Shown in pieces: positions 11,251-22,247 of a DNA stretch of 64,000 nucleotides. The notes under the pieces were generated by a model. It was not told where the DNA came from. It was given only the letters and a program-made list of their open reading frames with translations, and did not search any database. Position 1 is the first letter of the stretch; each line of letters opens with the position of its first letter. The DNA is from Zopfochytrium polystomum (taxonomy: Eukaryota; Chytridiomycota; Chytridiomycetes; Chytridiales; Chytridiaceae), in NCBI GenBank assembly GCA_025765615.1, contig JAIVFJ010000166.1, positions 62,001-126,000 on the forward strand, given 5' to 3'. A program made the translations under genes and the position numbers.

Positions 11251-11950
11251 TCATCGCTGCAAGCCTCCAAGGCATACTTTCAACCAAAGTTCTGCACATT
11301 TCAGCTGGAAAGTTCCTCCATTCTTTCCTGATACGTTCACAAAGTTCCAAGTTTGACTTGGTGCAGTTTCATAGGAATAGAGCTTCTGCTTCAAGATGTT
11401 CCAAGTGTGCTCAATGGGATTGATGTCAGGAGACTGAGAGGGCCACTGCATAACGCGAAATCCATTGCTGTTGAGCCATTCTTTGGTGTATTTGGATGAT
11501 TGCTTAGGGTCTTTGCCCTGCTGGAATATAAAATCCTGCACTTGAGTTCGCGTTTGTCAAAACAAGGGATGAGAGTGTTCTCCAAAATAATCACGCATAG
11601 CTCAGAATTCCTTGTGCCTTCCACAGAGGCAAGCTGCAAGACACCAGACCACGTAATGGCACCCTAAACCACTTGAGATCCGCCACCAAACTTTTTTGTC
11701 AGTTGAATGTGGCGTTCTTGAAGTGGTGTTCCAGGAATTCTCCAAACATACGTCATGCAGTCTGATCCCTCCATATTGATCTTTGACTCGTGCCACTAAA
11801 TAATGTGCTTAAAGCCTCAACTGTCCAGTCTTGATATGGAAGGGCAAACTTGAGCCAAGCATTTTTGTGTTTTGCCATCAGAGCCAGCTGTTTCTGTTGG
11901 AGTTTGCACACATTACCTACACCTTTTAAGATCCTCTGACCTGTCTTCAA
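11251..11950 (-). pseudogene. Decayed Tc1-like transposase
   Basis: On the minus strand, fragments of a Tc1/mariner transposase run from about 11950 to the stop at 11251, spread over three frames. Recognisable pieces in order are AWLKFALPYQDWTVE, a degenerate WxxES/SKINxxGSD block, GAITWSGV, and in the last frame QWPSQSPDINPIEHTWNILK, which carries the catalytic Asp-Glu region of the DDE domain. Repeated frameshifts and in-frame stops show that it is dead. It is a different lineage from the intact element at 13001-14306. TIRs were not found by eye. Confidence 0.75.
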
Positions 11951-12998
11951 GAGTAAAGATGAGTTAAGATGGCATTAGGGCTGGTCCCAGTGTTATCTAC
12001 ACTTCTCCCAATCTCTGACACTGTACAAGTGCTTAGAGGTGGTTTCGATCCCCAGTCTGGGTAGACCACATCAGTGTGCTTCACTCTTGCAATTTGATAG
12101 GAATGATTACAGGAGCTTGACAGGGATCCTGACTTACTTCTTTGCACAAATAACTCCATGGAAGTTCTGGCCAAATCAGCGTGATGCAACAATGATGTCA
12201 TGCCTGCCTCCTGACTCCCCAAAGTCTAAACTCTATCTCTCAGAGCTAAAAGGCTATCACCAAAGTCTGTCTGAGACCACCTGCAGTATAAAAGGGGGAG
12301 CCCCAGCAGCTCCAGAGAAGCATCATCCCAGATCCTGATCACATCTGCCTGCTCTCTCTCTCCCCTCAAATACAACAAACAAAAACCATTATTCTTGTCT
12401 GAGTCACCATACCCTCTACCTTGACCTGCAAAGCTCTTCAAGTTCTACCTCAGGTCGACACCTCGTTCATACAGGGCGCTTCGCTCTTACAAGAAAAGGG
12501 TGTGTTCTGCACTCTAAACAAGACCAATCTGTCTGAGAGCATTGGCTCTCCATCTACTTTGGCAACAAAGGGCGCTTGGCTCTTAACAAGAAAAGGCGCT
12601 CATGCTCTAAACAGGCTTTAACGCTCCACGCCAACTCAAGTCTGTTGGTGCCCTTTTGACATCTAAGGCGCAATCACCAACAGTTTCTACTTCCATAAAC
12701 CTTTGAGGCCGACCTCTCCGAGTGTCTCAGGTGAGCAGTCTCCCCAGTGTCTTGTTCATGCATCTGGGCCAGTACACTGCAGCTTTAGCCTTGCCAGGTG
12801 CGATTTGCCAAAGAGGGTTAGGGTTAATATTTTTGATGTCTGCATGCTCCGCTTCGTGAATGCAATAAACGGTACACATTCCCACCTTCACATTGGCAGC
12901 AATTTCACAACCTGAGTGGCCTTGGTCAAAGAGATTTAAGATATTAATATTTTTTTTTTCAAGTTAGATGGGTTTCATGAATTTTTTTCTCCTTTATG
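11951..12998. other. Repeat-like intergenic DNA with a TATA-bearing LTR-like module
   Basis: No coherent gene is visible. Around 12283 a TATAAAAGGGGG box is followed by a CT/CA-rich leader, an arrangement resembling the U3/R border of an LTR. A two-copy TTAGGG-like word occurs near 12816. The origin of the block is unresolved. Confidence 0.3.
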
Positions 12999-13000
12999 TA

Positions 13001-14306
13001 CAGGGGGAGGACAAAAGTTTCCGGGCACCGCTGTGCCACCCTCCACCGCCAGCTCGTCGATCTGCACTGCCCCATTGACGATCTCACCAAACTCGGAGCA
13101 ATCGCCTCGACATTTGACATGGGGACAGCAAAGAGAGTGAAGAATGATCTTGGCGTGTGCAAGACGCTGATTGCGATGCACAACAACGGGAAGAGCACCC
13201 GTGAGATCGCCAATGACACAACTGTACCAAAGTCAACGGTCCAGGATATAATTGCGCGCTATGAGAACACTGGCAGTCTCACTCACCTGCCCCGTTCCGG
13301 ACGGCCTCGCAAGCTCTCAGAGAACAATCGCCGTTATTTGGTTCGAGCTACAAAGGGATCTGCATCAAACAGAAGGCAAACACTTGGCGACCTTACAAAT
13401 CAGTTGAATTCCGCTCGTGACGATCCCGTTTCAACGAGGACTGTTCGACGTGTACTTCATGAGGAGGGGATTTTCAACCGTCTTGCAGCCAAAAAGCCCT
13501 ATCTAAAGCCAGAGCATCGACGTAAACGGCTTGAATTTGCTAAGGAGCATGTCAGGTGGTCCGTTGAAGAGTGGGAGAAGGTAATTTGGACTGATGAGGC
13601 CAGCTTTGAGACTGGAGCGCAGGGGCAGGTCCGTGTTTGGCGCAGTGCTGGTGAAAAGCTCAAACCAGAATGTCTTCAAGCAACAGTGAAGAGTGGCCGC
13701 CAGTCGTTCTCAATTTGGGCTTGTTTCCGCGGTTCGATTGCAGGAAGCTATGCATTCATTGACGGGCGACTGAACAGCTCGCAGTATATTGACATTTTGG
13801 ATGGTCAACTTCAAGTCTTTATTGAATATTTGGATGAACAGAATGCCGACGAGGAGTTTCTTGAGAACAGCCTGATCTATCAGCATGACAATGCACCAGC
13901 TCACACAGCCCTGAAAGTTAAAGCTTGGTTCAAAGACAAGGGCTTGCCTATCATGAACTGGCCCGCTCAAAGCCCGGATTTGAACCCCATAGAGAATCTC
14001 TGGGCTCGACTTAAAGATCAGATATCAGAAGACCGACCGCTTGGCCTCGAGGTGTTGAAAAAGTCAGTTCGAAAAGCTTGGCAGGAAATTGAACCCCAGT
14101 TCCTCCAATCATTAGTGAAGAGTATGCCTGCAAGGATGCAAGCTACTATTGAGAGCGATGGAGGGCCAACAGACTATTGACCAGACTTTCGAACCATCAC
14201 GTTCTTTTTGCTTGAAATACAATTAAGTTTTGTGGAATTGGATGGCTCATGTTGAGCGAAATTTTGGTGGCACAGCAAGTGCCCGGAAACTTTTGTCCCC
14301 CCCCTG
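13001..14306 (+). mobile_element. Intact-looking Tc1/mariner DNA transposon
   Basis: The element is bounded by near-perfect terminal inverted repeats: left 13001-13040 starting CAGGGGGAGGACAAAAG, right 14266-14306 as its reverse complement, differing at the sixth-to-eighth base and by a one-base indel. It is flanked on both sides by TA (12999-13000 and 14307-14308), the target duplication expected for this superfamily. Length is 1,306 bp with one transposase ORF. Intact ORF, matching TIRs and a clean TA duplication suggest a recent, possibly autonomous copy. Confidence 0.93.
13119..14180 (+). CDS. Tc1-family transposase (DD34E)
   Basis: This is a cut-and-paste transposase of 353 residues. 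The first ATG wholly inside the element beyond the TIR is at 13119 (MGTAKRVKNDLGV). An in-frame ATG at 12996 lies outside the element and would read through the TIR, so I reject it. The N-terminal third has two helix-turn-helix modules for TIR binding (STREIANDTTVPKSTVQDII and a second around TLGDLTNQLNSA) joined by a basic GRPRK AT-hook-like motif. The catalytic domain shows WTDEASF (first Asp), QHDNAPAH (second Asp) and SPDLNPIENLW (Glu), with exactly 34 residues between the second Asp and the Glu, the Tc1 signature. No stops or frameshifts are seen. Confidence 0.93.
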   Translation: MGTAKRVKNDLGVCKTLIAMHNNGKSTREIANDTTVPKSTVQDIIARYENTGSLTHLPRSGRPRKLSENNRRYLVRATKGSASNRRQTLGDLTNQLNSARDDPVSTRTVRRVLHEEGIFNRLAAKKPYLKPEHRRKRLEFAKEHVRWSVEEWEKVIWTDEASFETGAQGQVRVWRSAGEKLKPECLQATVKSGRQSFSIWACFRGSIAGSYAFIDGRLNSSQYIDILDGQLQVFIEYLDEQNADEEFLENSLIYQHDNAPAHTALKVKAWFKDKGLPIMNWPAQSPDLNPIENLWARLKDQISEDRPLGLEVLKKSVRKAWQEIEPQFLQSLVKSMPARMQATIESDGGPTDY

Positions 14307-14308
14307 TA

Positions 14309-15786
14309 CCTGGTCAAAGTGCAGAAAAGTTTGGTGGAAAATTCAGAAAATTGGACATTGCAATCTGGATGAAAACATTTTTCTGATGCAAACCACTAAA
14401 AAATTCTGCCAATGGATCGAGATCATTTGAATCCCTCAATCAATTTTGTGAGCCACTGAATGATTCACGCTCGTTGAAAAAGCGGGTGCCTGCCACCCAA
14501 CCAGTACCACATAGTATGACATACAATGAATGTAGCTAATGTTCTAGCTACCTGCCTTAGAGAACCCCACCCCCCCAACGACTTTGACAGAAACTCTGTC
14601 GCTTCTCAACATTATTTTTGGAGCGAGACTTGATACGCATTCAGTTTGTGCATTTTGCCCTACGTCAAGCCTGGGTTGCGTGTGCCTTTCTGCAAGTCTG
14701 CGGAGGTGCCTTGTCTTCCTCGCTGTAACAGCAAGTCACGCAAATGTTCCAGTTTGTTACGGTAATTGTGACCCCTCGTGTGAGGTCCGCGCTGGGCAGC
14801 ACTGGCTGGCTCTGTTAGACGGATGGTCTGGAGAAGCTTGTGCAAAAAAAAAAAAAAAAAAAAAGAAAAAGAAAAAGGGTTAACGTAGAAGATTGCTGTT
14901 TTGGTGCAATTTGTTGAAAGAATGGGGTGGCTTAATGAACGGTTGCGTTTTTTTCAGCCAAATGCATAGGTTGTTCAACTTGTGCCCACAATGGGAGTTT
15001 CTTATTGGACTATACTATATATTTCTTGCAGTGTTTTGATCAAATGGCATTTAGCACTTTAAGACAACCAGACAAGAGATGCACTTGTAATATCAGATAA
15101 GAAGCTAGAGCGATCAGACATACTGTAAACGAGAGGTTTTCTGGGTAAGAACTATCTCACATAAGGTGGTGGTCATAGTTTAGGTTAACTTTGTTGAGCA
15201 ACTTCAGCTCTTACCTTACTATGATATGTATAACAGACCACATACATTCATTTATGCTACACGACCCCATCTGAACGAGAAATCCATTCTGGTAGTTCCA
15301 ATAACTTCCCCAAAAAATTATCTGCCGTTTACCCTTGAATTTTCGTCCTGCAACCAAGTTTCCTGCCCCAATTGCCATGACCCTCATTATCTCTCGTTGG
15401 TAGTCTTAGGGGTCGTTGTTGGACAACGATGATTGACCACATGCCAGTGCATGCGAGGACTAGCTAGCCCGGCATGCGCGCACGCGCTCGCTCGCCTCTC
15501 CCTCTCCTTTCTTTCAAGGATTGAAGACCACGGAACGTAGTATAGTAGGGAATGAGCAAGAAAAAGTGGCGCAAATAAGGAAAGAGAGAAGAACCAGAAA
15601 AAAAAAAAAAATTAAAAAAAAACTCACTCACACACACACACGACACACACGACACACAGGGCACCAGTGCAAAAGCGGTCCAAAGTTCTCACTCCGTTCC
15701 CCCCGTTGCCCCCCTTCCCCCCCAACATTACAAGGCTTGCCTTTCCAACCACCACACAAATCCACTACAACTCCTCCCTTCCTCAC
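14309..15786. other. Intergenic region, no gene recognised
   Basis: This is AT-richer than the genes on either side. It holds a poly-A run near 14843-14862, A runs at about 15598-15620 and short CA repeats at 15625-15658. I see no supported gene. Confidence 0.4.
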
Positions 15787-18700
15787 TCACACCTTCTTCT
15801 TCTTCCCCTTGGGCTGCTTCGCCGGCGCCGCCTCTGCCTTTCGCTTCTTTTCCTCCCGCTCGCGTTCCTCTGTTTGTTTGATTGATTGAGTGATTGGTTT
15901 TTTGCGTTTTGTTTTGTTTTCCGCGCAAGATTAAACTTTGCGTTTGCGTGCCCTCTGAAATCAATGGGTGGGGGGTAGGGCTCACCAGCCTCTTCCTTCT
16001 GGAGCAACGATATCAGCGTGGAGCACCGTCGGCTGAGTTCCTGGATAAAAGGAAAAGAGACGGAGGTTGCATCAGCGAGGGAGCGAGCCGCGACCCGTCG
16101 AGGGGTGGGCCGCGAACCACGTGTAAAGAAAAAAGAAAATTAAAGGAACTTCCCCCAAAAACCGCACATACCACGGCGGTTCTGGATTTGAGGAACCAAT
16201 CAAACCGGAACAGGCTAGACCGCTTGATGTCTTCTCGGATCTTCTCGTACACGTCCTCGGTGCCGTATCCGTGCCGCTCCAGGGCAACGAGCTGGGGAGA
16301 ATGTATTCTTGAGAATCACCAGACCGACCCAAGTACCAACAAGTCCAAGGGGAGCTTTAAAACGTACCAAAAACCGATCCTCCTCCTCGGTGAAATTCTT
16401 GCCCTTGCTTGCGCCGTAGTTGAATTTAAGCTGCTGAAGAGGCAGCCGATGGCTGGCGATGCGTTCGCGGAGGCATTCCTGAATCTTGGTTTGGTTCTGC
16501 AGTCGCAGCTCGCCCTTTTCGATAATGTTGATGTGTTTTTCCCAATCTAGAGGAGGTAAGCAGCGCGTGCAAGCGCACGAGACGATTTAGTGCTTCAAGG
16601 AGAGACAAGCAACGCAACGAACAAGTGCAAAGTGCGAAGCGCTGCCTGCCAAATACAAAATCGCAAACCTACCTGTCAACTCCTTGTACCGTGACCAAAA
16701 CACCATCGCGTACTTGCGTACTTCTTCAGGTGCCTTGCCTTCGATTTCTTTGCATATCGCGTCAATGTTGTCCCTACATTTGTTCGGGTTGGCCGAAGAG
16801 AGTCGGAATGTTGATGGTTCAGCGGGAGCAAATTACTGATATTATATCCGCCAAAGACTACTAGGGCGAACCTTCCGTACTTCTCATTGGCTCGAATGAA
16901 AGCAGTAAAGTCTTTGCGAGTCCACGATTCGAACGACTAGAGAAACAAAGTAAAATGCGTGAGCCAATTACAGAAAGAAGAAAAAAGCATTTTCCCATTA
17001 CATCTTGCAAAAGCTCCGCTTTCTCCGCCTGCTCCGCCTCAGTCAGGGGCTCCGCTGTGGGATAAATTTGTTCAGTAAAACAGAGTAAGGGCCATTGTGT
17101 TGGGGTTAAAAACCATTGTCGATCTTTGCTTGTTCCTCCAAGCGCTCCTTCTCCAGCACCTCGTCGTCTTCTTCTGGAGCGACCCGCTTTTGCGCGCGGT
17201 AGCCTTGCGCTTTGAGCTTCGCGAAAGCCTCTTTCTCGATCAATTCGACCAATTCGGGCAGGAAGAACTGAAAGTCGTTGCTGCCAAGGTTCAAGAAAAA
17301 CAAATGATACAATGCTTAGTTCAAGGAATTGAAGAACTCCCGTATATCATGTTCCACCCACATATGAATGACTTTGCTGGTCTTGAATTTCGCGGTGGCA
17401 GGTTTTGCGCGCAAAGCTTGCCGATAGTAGTCATCCACGGCGTAGCTGCCGACTGTCCATGCGACGAGGGGAAAGTCAACTCCATAGGCAAAGAAAACAG
17501 TAAAATAAAATAAACTTCAGAAAATGAAAAACACCTCGTTTTTCTCGCTTTGCCGGTTGAATCCATCGGAAAGCTTCGCCTTTTTTCTGCAAAAAATTTT
17601 TTCTTACATCAGTCATTGAAATGGAGGGGAACGAATCAGTGGAACCTGGTTTCGAAAGTCCGCACCCTCCCACTGGTAGGCGGAGCCCTCACTCGCAAAA
17701 TTCATCGCGTCTTCGAGGCCCATATTCTTATATTTCTGGTCCAAATCGGCAGTTTTCGCCTCGCCTCTCCGCAAGACTTCTTCGATCCCTTCATCTCCGA
17801 TCGTACTGTGGTTAATGGCCGTCAGCTGCAAATAACCAGCTCACAGATAAGGTGGCAGACCTCTCCAAAGACTGGAATATCGACTCAGCCCCATGTTGAA
17901 TCATGGATAGCAGCTCCTCCTTTGAACTCGCTGCCGCTTCTGTGATGGGGGGTTGAATTATGAGCGCAATTCAGCAACCACCAATGATATACGGACGCTT
18001 CGTGTTTGTTGTTCGCCCTTGTTGAATAACAAGTTGATCCAAACGGAGCTTCTGCGTCGCTCGATCGATAACCTTCTCTTCGATGGCGTTTTCGGTAATG
18101 AATCGGAAAACGACAACTTGCTTTGTCTGCCCAATACGATGAGCTCGATCCTCGGCTGGAAATAGTGGGGTCAGCTGCAACCGGTAAGACGTGCAGCGCA
18201 AATACCTTGCAAATCCTAAATACCGAAGCGTCGTTGGACAAAACTGATCAGGTTCGTCCAGCACTATAAAACAAGTACGAACCACTTGGGGATTCCTGCG
18301 GATTCTCGAAATTAGCGCAGAAATATCTGGACCCTTCCGTGACACACTTACCAGTCATTATCATACATAACCACGATGTCAGCAGTGGCGAGGTTGATGC
18401 CCAAACCTGAAGTGACAGTGTCAAACAGATCAAATTAAGGCCACGCCTAGCCAACCTCCAGCCCGAGTTGTTAATAGGAAAATAAATTTGGAACTGCCTG
18501 GTGCGTTGAATTCATCGATACTGGCAATGCGGTCGGCGTGGTCTGTGTTTCCATCAATGCGACAGTAATCTGAAGAACGTATCGTTTAGATTGAGGGGGA
18601 GAAAGAAGGAACGTTTTACAAACCATGACCCCTGAAGACGCAATAATCTTCGACTGAAAGTGAATAATGCGTTAGCGTCGTTTATCAAGAGTGGACGGCC

Positions 18701-21333
18701 TCACGAATGTCCAGCATCCGGCTCATTTGGCTGAAAAGGAGAACTCGCGAGCCTTTCGCTTTCAGGAAAGTCAGCAATTTATCTAAAATGACCATTTTTC
18801 CTACAAGCAGATGTTTAGGGCAGAACACTCCATTTGATTGACAAGGTACAACTACTCACCGGAATTTTCAACAATGTGTTCATCGGTGGTATAGGGCGGG
18901 CCGGGTTCGGCTCCGTCAAATAGGTATGGGTGGTTGCAGCACTTTCGAAGCTGCATCACTATGTTTTGTAATCTCGTCTTTCCGGCATCTTTCCGCCCTC
19001 CAAGGCTTCCTGCGTTCAAATGGTAAGACAAATGTCACGAGTTCGTTGAATCACTGACCATTGACGGCATCAATATCCTTTTCCAGGAGCTTTTGGTACC
19101 ACTTTCGCTGCATTGTGCTCATACCCACATACAGGTTTGTCCGTTTCTTTGGCAGAAGTGACTTTTCGACATCCGACTTGATCCTTCGGAGAAGGAAAGG
19201 ATTCAAGACCTGCAGCAAAATCAATTACGTCTTGCACTCCCAACATTTCCAACGAAATACCTTGTGGAGCTGCTTGACAACTTGGTCCTGGTCGCTCCCG
19301 CTGTTTGTAAACCACTCGTTGAAGTCGTCGATGGAGCTGAAGATATCAGGGAGCAGGAAGTTCAACAAGGCCCATAGTTCGTGAAGATTATTCTAAACCG
19401 GTTATAGTCAGAGCAGCAATTCATTGAATGCGGTTCAAGTACTTGGAGAGGAGTCCCAGTTAGAAGTAATCTGTTCCGGCACTGGAATTCGCGCACTACT
19501 TGTGACAAACTGGACTTCTCATTCTTGATGCGGTGGGCCTCGTCCACCACAACAATATCCCACGAGACCTTTTTCAGGTTTGATCGTTCCAGAAGGCACA
19601 TTTCATAAGAAGTGACGCAAATTTCGAAATCGCCAGGAAGGAGGGTATCTTTGACCAGCGCAGGCTTCATTGGCAAGGTTGACTGTTAGTCTTTTTCAGA
19701 AAAACTCGTTACTGTCCACATACGCGCGAGTCCTTGTCTCCGTGAAACAGGAATGGCCGGAAATCCGGAACCCAGCGCTTGATCTCCGTCATCCAGTTGT
19801 GAAGAGTCGATTTTGGCACAATGACTAGATGCTTCACGTCGGTCTGCTCCACATGCTTGAGATATCCCAAGAAAGAGATCGTTTGCAGAGTTTTCCCAAG
19901 ACCCTACGCATATTTGTAAGACTTTGTGCTTCGGGGCTGCGTCATACACAGCATTTACCATTTCATCGGCAAGAATTCCGTTGATGCCATTGTGGTGTAA
20001 TGAAATCAGCCAATTCAGCCCCTGGAGCTGATAATCCCTAAGCTTTCCTCCTGTAACATCTAAATCGATTTTTGAGCGACGAACAAATGAATGTATACTA
20101 CTGACAAGGGGGAGACTCTTCAAATTGAAATGGCGGATCGTCGTCTTCGGCAGTCTGAAGCATCTCTTCATCTTCCTCCTTCTCCGTCTTTCGATGACGA
20201 CGGGAAGTTCTGGTTCCGACAAAAGCACATCTTAGCAATCTTCTTCCGGATCAGTCTCACTTACTCTCCACGAGATGACTTCTTCTTATGGTCTCCCTCG
20301 GTTGCTGCCTCAAACGCACTCATATCTTCACCCTTCATCTTTTTCAGGTTGATGAAGTGCGCTGACCATCCATTAATTAGGATTGTACTGTTTTCTGTTC
20401 GGTTTTAAACTTACCAAATATGTCGGTTTGACCAAGAAGGTATGCGTAGCGTTTCATCGCATCGGCGGCCTTATTCCAGGAGATGATTGTTAGCTCTCCA
20501 CATCAATGTAAAAGCACAAAGACCTCCAACTTACCCGCTGCTTCTTTAACTTGGCCATTTTCTCGTCCATTTCTCCTTTCTGGTGGAGGAACTGAATCCT
20601 TTGCGATCGCATTTTCAAAGACACGATACCTTTGAGCTTTTGAGAGCTTTGCCATCTTTCCGGGCACGGGAGGGTGCTGGGGCTTTTCTCTTGGTGGCCT
20701 TTGCGTTTGCCTAATAATCCGAATGAGGAATCGATCAGCCATATGCAAGATGCAACGCGTCGATGGTTGTAGGGGGGAACGAAGAGTGCTTCAGTTTGTT
20801 GTTGTGGAAAGGTGACAGACAACAAGGCCTGGTGCCAATGAGCGATCGCATGGCAGCCAGCGATTGGAAGTTGCGGCGGGGGGGAGGAAGGGATGGGAGT
20901 TTACTTTCGAACCAACCTGCGTCCGTCCCGACCGTCGCGGGGCCCTCTCGGCGTCCGCAGCTTCGGACTCTGGGGCGGCCTCCTTGTCAGATTTGTCGCT
21001 TTCGTCGTCCTCGTCGTCCTCCTCGTCATCGTCCTCGTCTTCCCGATCCTCCTCGTCGCCCCCAGCGGCGGAAGCAGCCGCGGCGTCCTCTTCCTCCTCC
21101 TCCTCCTCGTCGTCCTCGTCGTCCTCCTCCTCTTCCTCGCCGTCGTCCTCCGCTCCTTCCTCCTCCGGCTCAGCGTCCTGATCGGCGCGATCGCTCGTCC
21201 CCGCCGCGTCCTCCATCTCAACGTCCTTTGGCTCGCCGTCGCCGCCGCCGTTGGCTCCGCGGCCGTTGTCGGCAGTAGCGTCCGCGGCAGCCGCCACCAG
21301 ATCGCCGTTCGTGTTGTCGGACTTGGAATCCAT
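15787..21333 (-). CDS. ISWI: ISWI-family chromatin-remodelling ATPase
   Basis: ISWI ATPases slide and space nucleosomes in the nucleus. The ATG at 21333 opens exon 1 (20917-21333), which encodes a strongly acidic D/E-rich N-terminus. [15 protein letters not shown] and the Walker A GLGKT are near 20040-19895. The DEAH box ([11 protein letters not shown]) is at about 19531-19560, LLLTGTPLQ near 19440-19480, and [16 protein letters not shown] near 19150-19195. The C-lobe has [15 protein letters not shown] (about 18700-18760), [14 protein letters not shown] and the arginine-finger motif EDRAHRIGQ (about 18130-18155). Then come the HAND region (17840-17240), SANT (about 16935-16745) and SLIDE (about 16405-16030), ending in a lysine-rich tail with TGA at 15787-15789. 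All domains are present in order. There are many introns, including two consecutive micro-exons at 18283-18295 and 18206-18215. Most exon borders other than those stated are approximate. Confidence 0.96.
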
Positions 21334-22247
21334 TGAGTTATTTTGATCTTCTTGTGGGGCGAAAGACTGGGCTGAAGTGGGAACACAAAAAAAAAAAAAA
21401 AAAAAACAATAGTGTAATTGTTGTGGTTGGCTTTTTCCGGCTGGACCAGTGGGAATACTGGCGTCTGGACAGTATTAATATTATATATCCGTATTCATCC
21501 GTTCTTGTCCGTCCTTCTTCTTTCGCGTTCTACTCGATCTCCTTAGGACATTTCACTCCTCCCTTCAACTCTCCTACCAGGCATCGTGTAGTTTTTCTTC
21601 CCCCCACCGTACCCCAGTCGCGTTCGTACTGTGAAAGACTGTCGGACCGCCTCGCTAGCAATTTGAAACCAAGCAATTCCCGAGAGCGTGGAGGGGGTAT
21701 GGCAACGACAATTCTACGGTACACATAACAGGGAAGGTGGCGAAACGAAGAGGTAGGCAAGGACTGATGCCGAAGGCCACCTTGAGACTGTCGGTTCGAC
21801 AACTCCCCGTGGGCTGAGTCGGCGCGAAAACTTTGCGCCTCAACGCCTTCACACCCTCATTTATTTTTATTCGTCTCATCCTCCGGAAAGGGAAAGGAAA
21901 CAAAGAGAAAAAGAAGGAATGAAAAGCGAGACCAACCATTCATTAAACACCCAACCCAGCCTCCAAAGAAACCAATCTCGTCCACTCTTCCCTTTGCGTT
22001 CCATCCATCGGTGCACACCAATCGCAATCCAAGAAGGTCGGCGGGTGGAGATGAAGCGAGGGAAAAAGGTGACGGATTCCATCCTATCGTTACAATCGAT
22101 GCCAAATAGTGGCCCAGCTTCTTTCTCCACCAGCAATGGTGCTGCTCAAGGACGAAGGGGAAAAAAGGAAAAGAAAGAAAAAAAGAGGGAAAGTACAGAG
22201 AATCCACACAAAGCAGTGGTTCCCTAGCTTCACACCCCTCTAGCCCC
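21334..22247. other. Upstream region of ISWI, no gene seen
   Basis: This 0.9-kb spacer lies between the ISWI start and the MSS51-type stop, both genes on minus. It should contain the ISWI promoter. An 18-A tract lies at about 21388-21405. I see no supported coding region. Confidence 0.4.

Noticed and set aside
12816..12828. Telomere-like TTAGGG word
   Set aside because: Barely two units, not a tandem array; chance or a very old trace at best.
12996..13118. Upstream ATG for the Tc1 transposase at 12996
   Set aside because: It lies outside the element and translates the TIR; the ATG at 13119 fits the usual transposase length.
20590..20630. A 38-nt intron in ISWI between SSK and FLHQKGEMD
   Set aside because: The phases fit, but the intron is shorter than any other here and alternative joins exist, so I did not assert it.
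20900..21330. Long open frames on + opposite ISWI exon 1 (Ser/Val-rich)
   Set aside because: They are shadows of the acidic GAC/GAG repeats encoded on minus.
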